7,234 bases of DNA, from NCBI GenBank assembly GCA_003561325.1, contig PWWY01000205.1:1-7234 (forward strand), read 5' to 3'. Positions 5,038 through 7,234 of this stretch are shown piece after piece (position 1 is the first letter of the stretch; each line of letters opens with the position of its first letter). The translations under genes were made by a program, and so were the position numbers. Origin of the DNA: Syntrophomonadaceae bacterium (GTDB lineage Bacteria > Bacillota > Dethiobacteria > DTU022 > UBA8154). The notes under the pieces were generated by a model that had not been told where the DNA came from, did not search any database, and saw nothing but the letters and a program-made list of their open reading frames with translations.

Positions 5038-6024
5038 ATGAAAAGCAAGCGCATCCGGGGGTTTCCCGTGATCAACCTGGAAGACGGCTCCATGGAGGGC
5101 CGCATCCAGGACCTGATGATTAACCCGGAAGAAAAGAAAGTCGAAGGGTTCCTGCTGGGGGAAAAAGGATTTCTCAAGGGGCGGCAGCGCTTTATTGGTT
5201 TTCAAGCCGTTCACAGCGTCGGCAGCGATGCCGTGACCATCCGGGAAGGAGAACAGGAGGAGCAAGAAATTCCCGAGAACCTGGAGTTATTCAAGGACTA
5301 CGGGATCATCGGTAAAAACATCATCAGCAATGAAGGAAACTACATCGCGAAAATTTTGGATTTCACCTTCTGCACGAATACGGGCAAGATCAACTCCCTG
5401 TTGCTGCATGAAATAAGAGGGCGGGAACCCATCGACATGGACGTGTATCTGACCATCGACGGTGTGCTCAACCTGGGCAAAGATTACGTCATCGCCGACG
5501 CCAATTACACCGACTACCTCACAGAGGAAAGCCGGGACCAGGAGGCCCTGCTGAAAGAGCAGGGGAGCGAGTTCCCGGGTGCAGTGGAAGAAACAACGCC
5601 CGGCTACCCGGGGGAAGACCGGCCGGCGGGGGAAGAGCCGTGTGAGGAAGCAGATTCTGCTGAAACAACCTTTCGCCCGGGAGAAGGGGCCCCGGAAGAA
5701 GAATCCCCCGCCTCTGACGGATTCGAACGCTTAAAAGAAACCTGGAGCCGGGTGGAACAGGAAGTAAGCCGGGGCAGCAAACAGGTGGCCCGGGAGTCCA
5801 GGGAGCGGATGAACCAGTACGTCCGCAACAAGAAGGCCAACTACCCCGTGTGGGACTCCCAGGGGAACGTGCTGGTGCATAAAGGGCAGATCATTTCCGA
5901 TGAAATTGCCGATGAAGCGGAAGCCCAGGGGAAGACGCCCCAGCTGTTTTTCGCCGTGGTCTCAGAAGAGATCGAGGAAAGCCTGAACATCATCGGTGAT
6001 AAGATCAGTAAAATATTCCGCTAA
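5038..6024 (+). CDS. Tandem PRC-barrel domain protein of unknown function
   Basis: This is a 328-residue soluble protein with no signal peptide or membrane segment. The first PRC-barrel-like domain spans about residues 3-70 (RIRGFPVINLEDGSMEGRIQ, then GFLLGEKG and FIGFQAVHSVGSDAVTI). A second spans about 82-155 (LELFKDYGIIGKNIISNEG, IAKILDFTF, GKINSLLLHE, DYVIADANY). Residues about 156-228 are a low-complexity acidic linker rich in Glu, Pro and Gly. Residues 229-263 look helical and mixed-charge. Residues 269-308 form a small module (YPVWDSQGNVLVHKGQIISDEIADEAEAQGK) resembling short beta domains attached to other Firmicute PRC-barrel proteins. The ATG at 5038 is the best start: AGGCAGGG lies 8 nt upstream, while an in-frame TTG at 4990 falls in the hairpin near the predicted transcript start. 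PRC barrels occur in RimM and in photosynthetic reaction centre H subunits. A role in RNA, ribosome or envelope adaptation is possible, but none is shown. It is transcribed divergently from the tsaE operon. Confidence 0.85.
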   Translation: MKSKRIRGFPVINLEDGSMEGRIQDLMINPEEKKVEGFLLGEKGFLKGRQRFIGFQAVHSVGSDAVTIREGEQEEQEIPENLELFKDYGIIGKNIISNEGNYIAKILDFTFCTNTGKINSLLLHEIRGREPIDMDVYLTIDGVLNLGKDYVIADANYTDYLTEESRDQEALLKEQGSEFPGAVEETTPGYPGEDRPAGEEPCEEADSAETTFRPGEGAPEEESPASDGFERLKETWSRVEQEVSRGSKQVARESRERMNQYVRNKKANYPVWDSQGNVLVHKGQIISDEIADEAEAQGKTPQLFFAVVSEEIEESLNIIGDKISKIFR

Positions 6025-6027
6025 AAC

Positions 6028-6077
6028 TAGCCCTACTGCGAAAAATTGTTGCTCTTTTTCCCATCGCTGTAGGGCTA
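6028..6077. terminator. Large hairpin in the convergent gap, possible terminator
   Basis: TAGCCCTAC (6028-6036) is perfectly inverted as GTAGGGCTA (6069-6077). After a T-T mismatch, GCGA (6038-6041) pairs with TCGC (6064-6067), and a further A-run/T-run pairing is possible inside the loop with a 4-nt bulge. It begins 4 bp after the PRC-barrel stop. On the minus strand GTTTTAG follows, a weak U-tract that could serve hisC transcription; on the plus strand no T-run follows. It probably separates the two converging transcripts. Confidence 0.5.
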
Positions 6078-6130
6078 ACACAGGAAGCTCTCTTTGCCAA
6101 AGCACGAATCTATCGTATGTCTTTTTCGCC

Positions 6131-6158
6131 CGGAAGCTGCTGTAGATCAAAGCTTCCG
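6131..6158. repeat. Inverted repeat spanning the hisC stop codon
   Basis: CGGAAGCT (6131-6138) is perfectly inverted as AGCTTCCG (6151-6158), with a 12-nt loop that holds the hisC stop codon (6149-6147). In the hisC mRNA one arm is coding and the other is just past the stop. The sequence after it is A-rich, not U-rich, so it is not a standard terminator. It may protect the mRNA 3' end. Confidence 0.45.
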
Positions 6159-7234
6159 AAGATCAAACAATGATTTTTCCAGTCCCGCAATAAAACGTCG
6201 ATTTTGTTCCGGGGTGCCGATAGAAACGCGGATACACCGGTCGTGACCGAAAATGTCTCCCGTGCGCACAATCACGCCCTGGCGCAGCAGGTTCTGAAAG
6301 AGTTCCCGGGAATCAACCCCGGTATCGACAAAGATAAAATTGGCTTCCGTGGGCACCGCGGAAAGACCCAGCCTGGCCAGTTCCCCGGCCAGGTACTCTT
6401 TGCCTTCCTGGTTAACCCGGTAGACCTCCTGGACATACCCCTCGTCCTGCAGCGCGGCCCGGGCCGCCACCTGTGCCGCGGCGTTCACATTGAACGGTTC
6501 CCGCACCGTGTTCAGGTCGGTAATCACTTCCCGGGGGCCTAGACCATAACCGATCCGCAGGCCGGCCAGGCCGTAGATCTTGGAAAATGTCCGCAGCGTT
6601 AAGACATTGTGCCCCTGCTGCACCCACTCCAGGCTCTGGGGATAATCCGGGTCACTGACATATTCGTAGTAGGCTTCGTCCATGACCACGAGGATGTTTC
6701 GGGGTACCTTTTCTAAAAATGCGGCCAGCTCCTGCCGGGAAACGATGGTCCCCGTGGGGTTGTTGGGGTTGCAGATAAAAACGATGCGGGTTTTCGCCGT
6801 CACCGCTTCTAACATCGCCGCTAAATCATGCCGGAACTGCTTCAAGGGAACCCTGATCACTTCCGCGTTCATCAGGCGGGCGCTAAAATCATACTCCGAA
6901 AAAGACGGGTTGGCGACCACCACCTCATCCCCGGGGTCCAGGTAGGCCGCGCCCACCAGGGTGATCAGTTCGTCGGCACCGTTGCCAAAAACCACCTGGT
7001 CCATCTCCACACCCAACCGGGCCGAGAGGTCCTGTTTCAGGTAGTAACAGTTCCCATCGGGGTAGAAGTTCAGCCGCGGCAGGTATTCCTGTAAGGCTTG
7101 CAGCGCCCGGGGTGAAGGTCCCAGGGGGTTTTCGTTGGAAGCCAGTTTAATCACACCCGAGATGTTCAGTTCTCGTTCCACTTCTTCCACCGGCTTGCCC
7201 GGCACATAGGGGGTAATCCTGGACAAGCAGGGAC
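6147..7234 (-). CDS. hisC: Histidinol-phosphate aminotransferase (N-terminus off window)
   Basis: HisC is a PLP-dependent class I/II aminotransferase. It converts imidazole acetol phosphate and glutamate to histidinol phosphate in histidine synthesis. Numbered from the TTG at 7226, the motifs are ITPYVPGKPVEEVERE (residues 4-19), LASNENPLGPSP (28-39), FYPDGNCYYLK (54-64), FGNGADELI (80-88), NPNNPTGT (153-160), DEAYYEYV (183-190), TFSKIYGLAGLRIGYG (213-228, with PLP lysine K216), and the C-terminal TEANFIFVDTG and IRVSIGTPEQN. The frame stays open to the right edge. The TTG at 7226 has no ribosome binding site, and HisC proteins usually have about ten more residues before PYVPGKP, so the real start probably lies just outside. 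No other his gene is visible. A related aromatic or cobalamin aminotransferase (CobD-like) is possible, but the motifs favour HisC. Confidence 0.93.
   Translation of the reverse strand, partial: PCLSRITPYVPGKPVEEVERELNISGVIKLASNENPLGPSPRALQALQEYLPRLNFYPDGNCYYLKQDLSARLGVEMDQVVFGNGADELITLVGAAYLDPGDEVVVANPSFSEYDFSARLMNAEVIRVPLKQFRHDLAAMLEAVTAKTRIVFICNPNNPTGTIVSRQELAAFLEKVPRNILVVMDEAYYEYVSDPDYPQSLEWVQQGHNVLTLRTFSKIYGLAGLRIGYGLGPREVITDLNTVREPFNVNAAAQVAARAALQDEGYVQEVYRVNQEGKEYLAGELARLGLSAVPTEANFIFVDTGVDSRELFQNLLRQGVIVRTGDIFGHDRCIRVSIGTPEQNRRFIAGLEKSLFDLRKL

Noticed and set aside
4749..5177. N-terminal extension of tsaE giving a 301-residue protein
   Set aside because: The extension runs through the operon promoter, the divergent control region and the start of the PRC-barrel gene. 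The TTG at 4748 has a strong ribosome binding site and gives family length.
7224..7226. TTG at 7226 as the true hisC start
   Set aside because: No ribosome binding site precedes it, the frame remains open to the edge, and HisC proteins normally have more residues before PYVPGKP.

Overview
The window is an ordinary stretch of chromosome from a moderately GC-rich Gram-positive bacterium. The best guess is a Clostridia-type Firmicute of the Peptococcaceae/Thermoanaerobacterales kind. The basis is the block order tsaE-tsaB-rimI-tsaD, a Bacillus-type thioredoxin-coupled ArsC, strong AGGAGG-like ribosome binding sites with several TTG starts, and a PRC-barrel protein of a style I associate with these groups. 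The taxonomic call is inference from gene content only.

Layout from left to right. Bases 1-274 (minus) hold the N-terminal 91 residues of an arsenate reductase (arsC), cut by the window edge. Bases 362-1747 (minus) encode murC, a peptidoglycan precursor ligase. Bases 1748-2034 are a 287-bp non-coding gap with a tight cluster of DnaA-box-like 9-mers, all in one orientation, and an AT-rich patch next to murC. Bases 2035-4748 (minus) are a compact operon, tsaE-tsaB-rimI-tsaD in transcription order. TsaE, TsaB and TsaD are the partners that make the tRNA modification t6A; RimI is the acetyltransferase usually found with them. Bases 4749-5037 are a divergent control region with a good promoter on each strand and an inverted repeat between them. 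Bases 5038-6024 (plus) encode a tandem PRC-barrel protein of unknown function. Bases 6025-6146 are a convergent gap with two hairpins. Bases 6147-7234 (minus) encode histidinol-phosphate aminotransferase (hisC), whose true start probably lies beyond the right edge.

The coding content is mostly housekeeping: cell wall synthesis, tRNA modification, ribosomal protein acetylation, histidine synthesis and arsenate detoxification. I see no mobile element, CRISPR array, tRNA or rRNA gene, or phage gene. The less ordinary signals are non-coding: the DnaA-box cluster at 1856-1938, a perfect 16-bp palindrome abutting the rimI ribosome binding site, and the inverted repeat between the divergent tsaE and PRC-barrel promoters. 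The PRC-barrel protein is the only gene of unknown role, and I found no clear case for a new multi-gene system.
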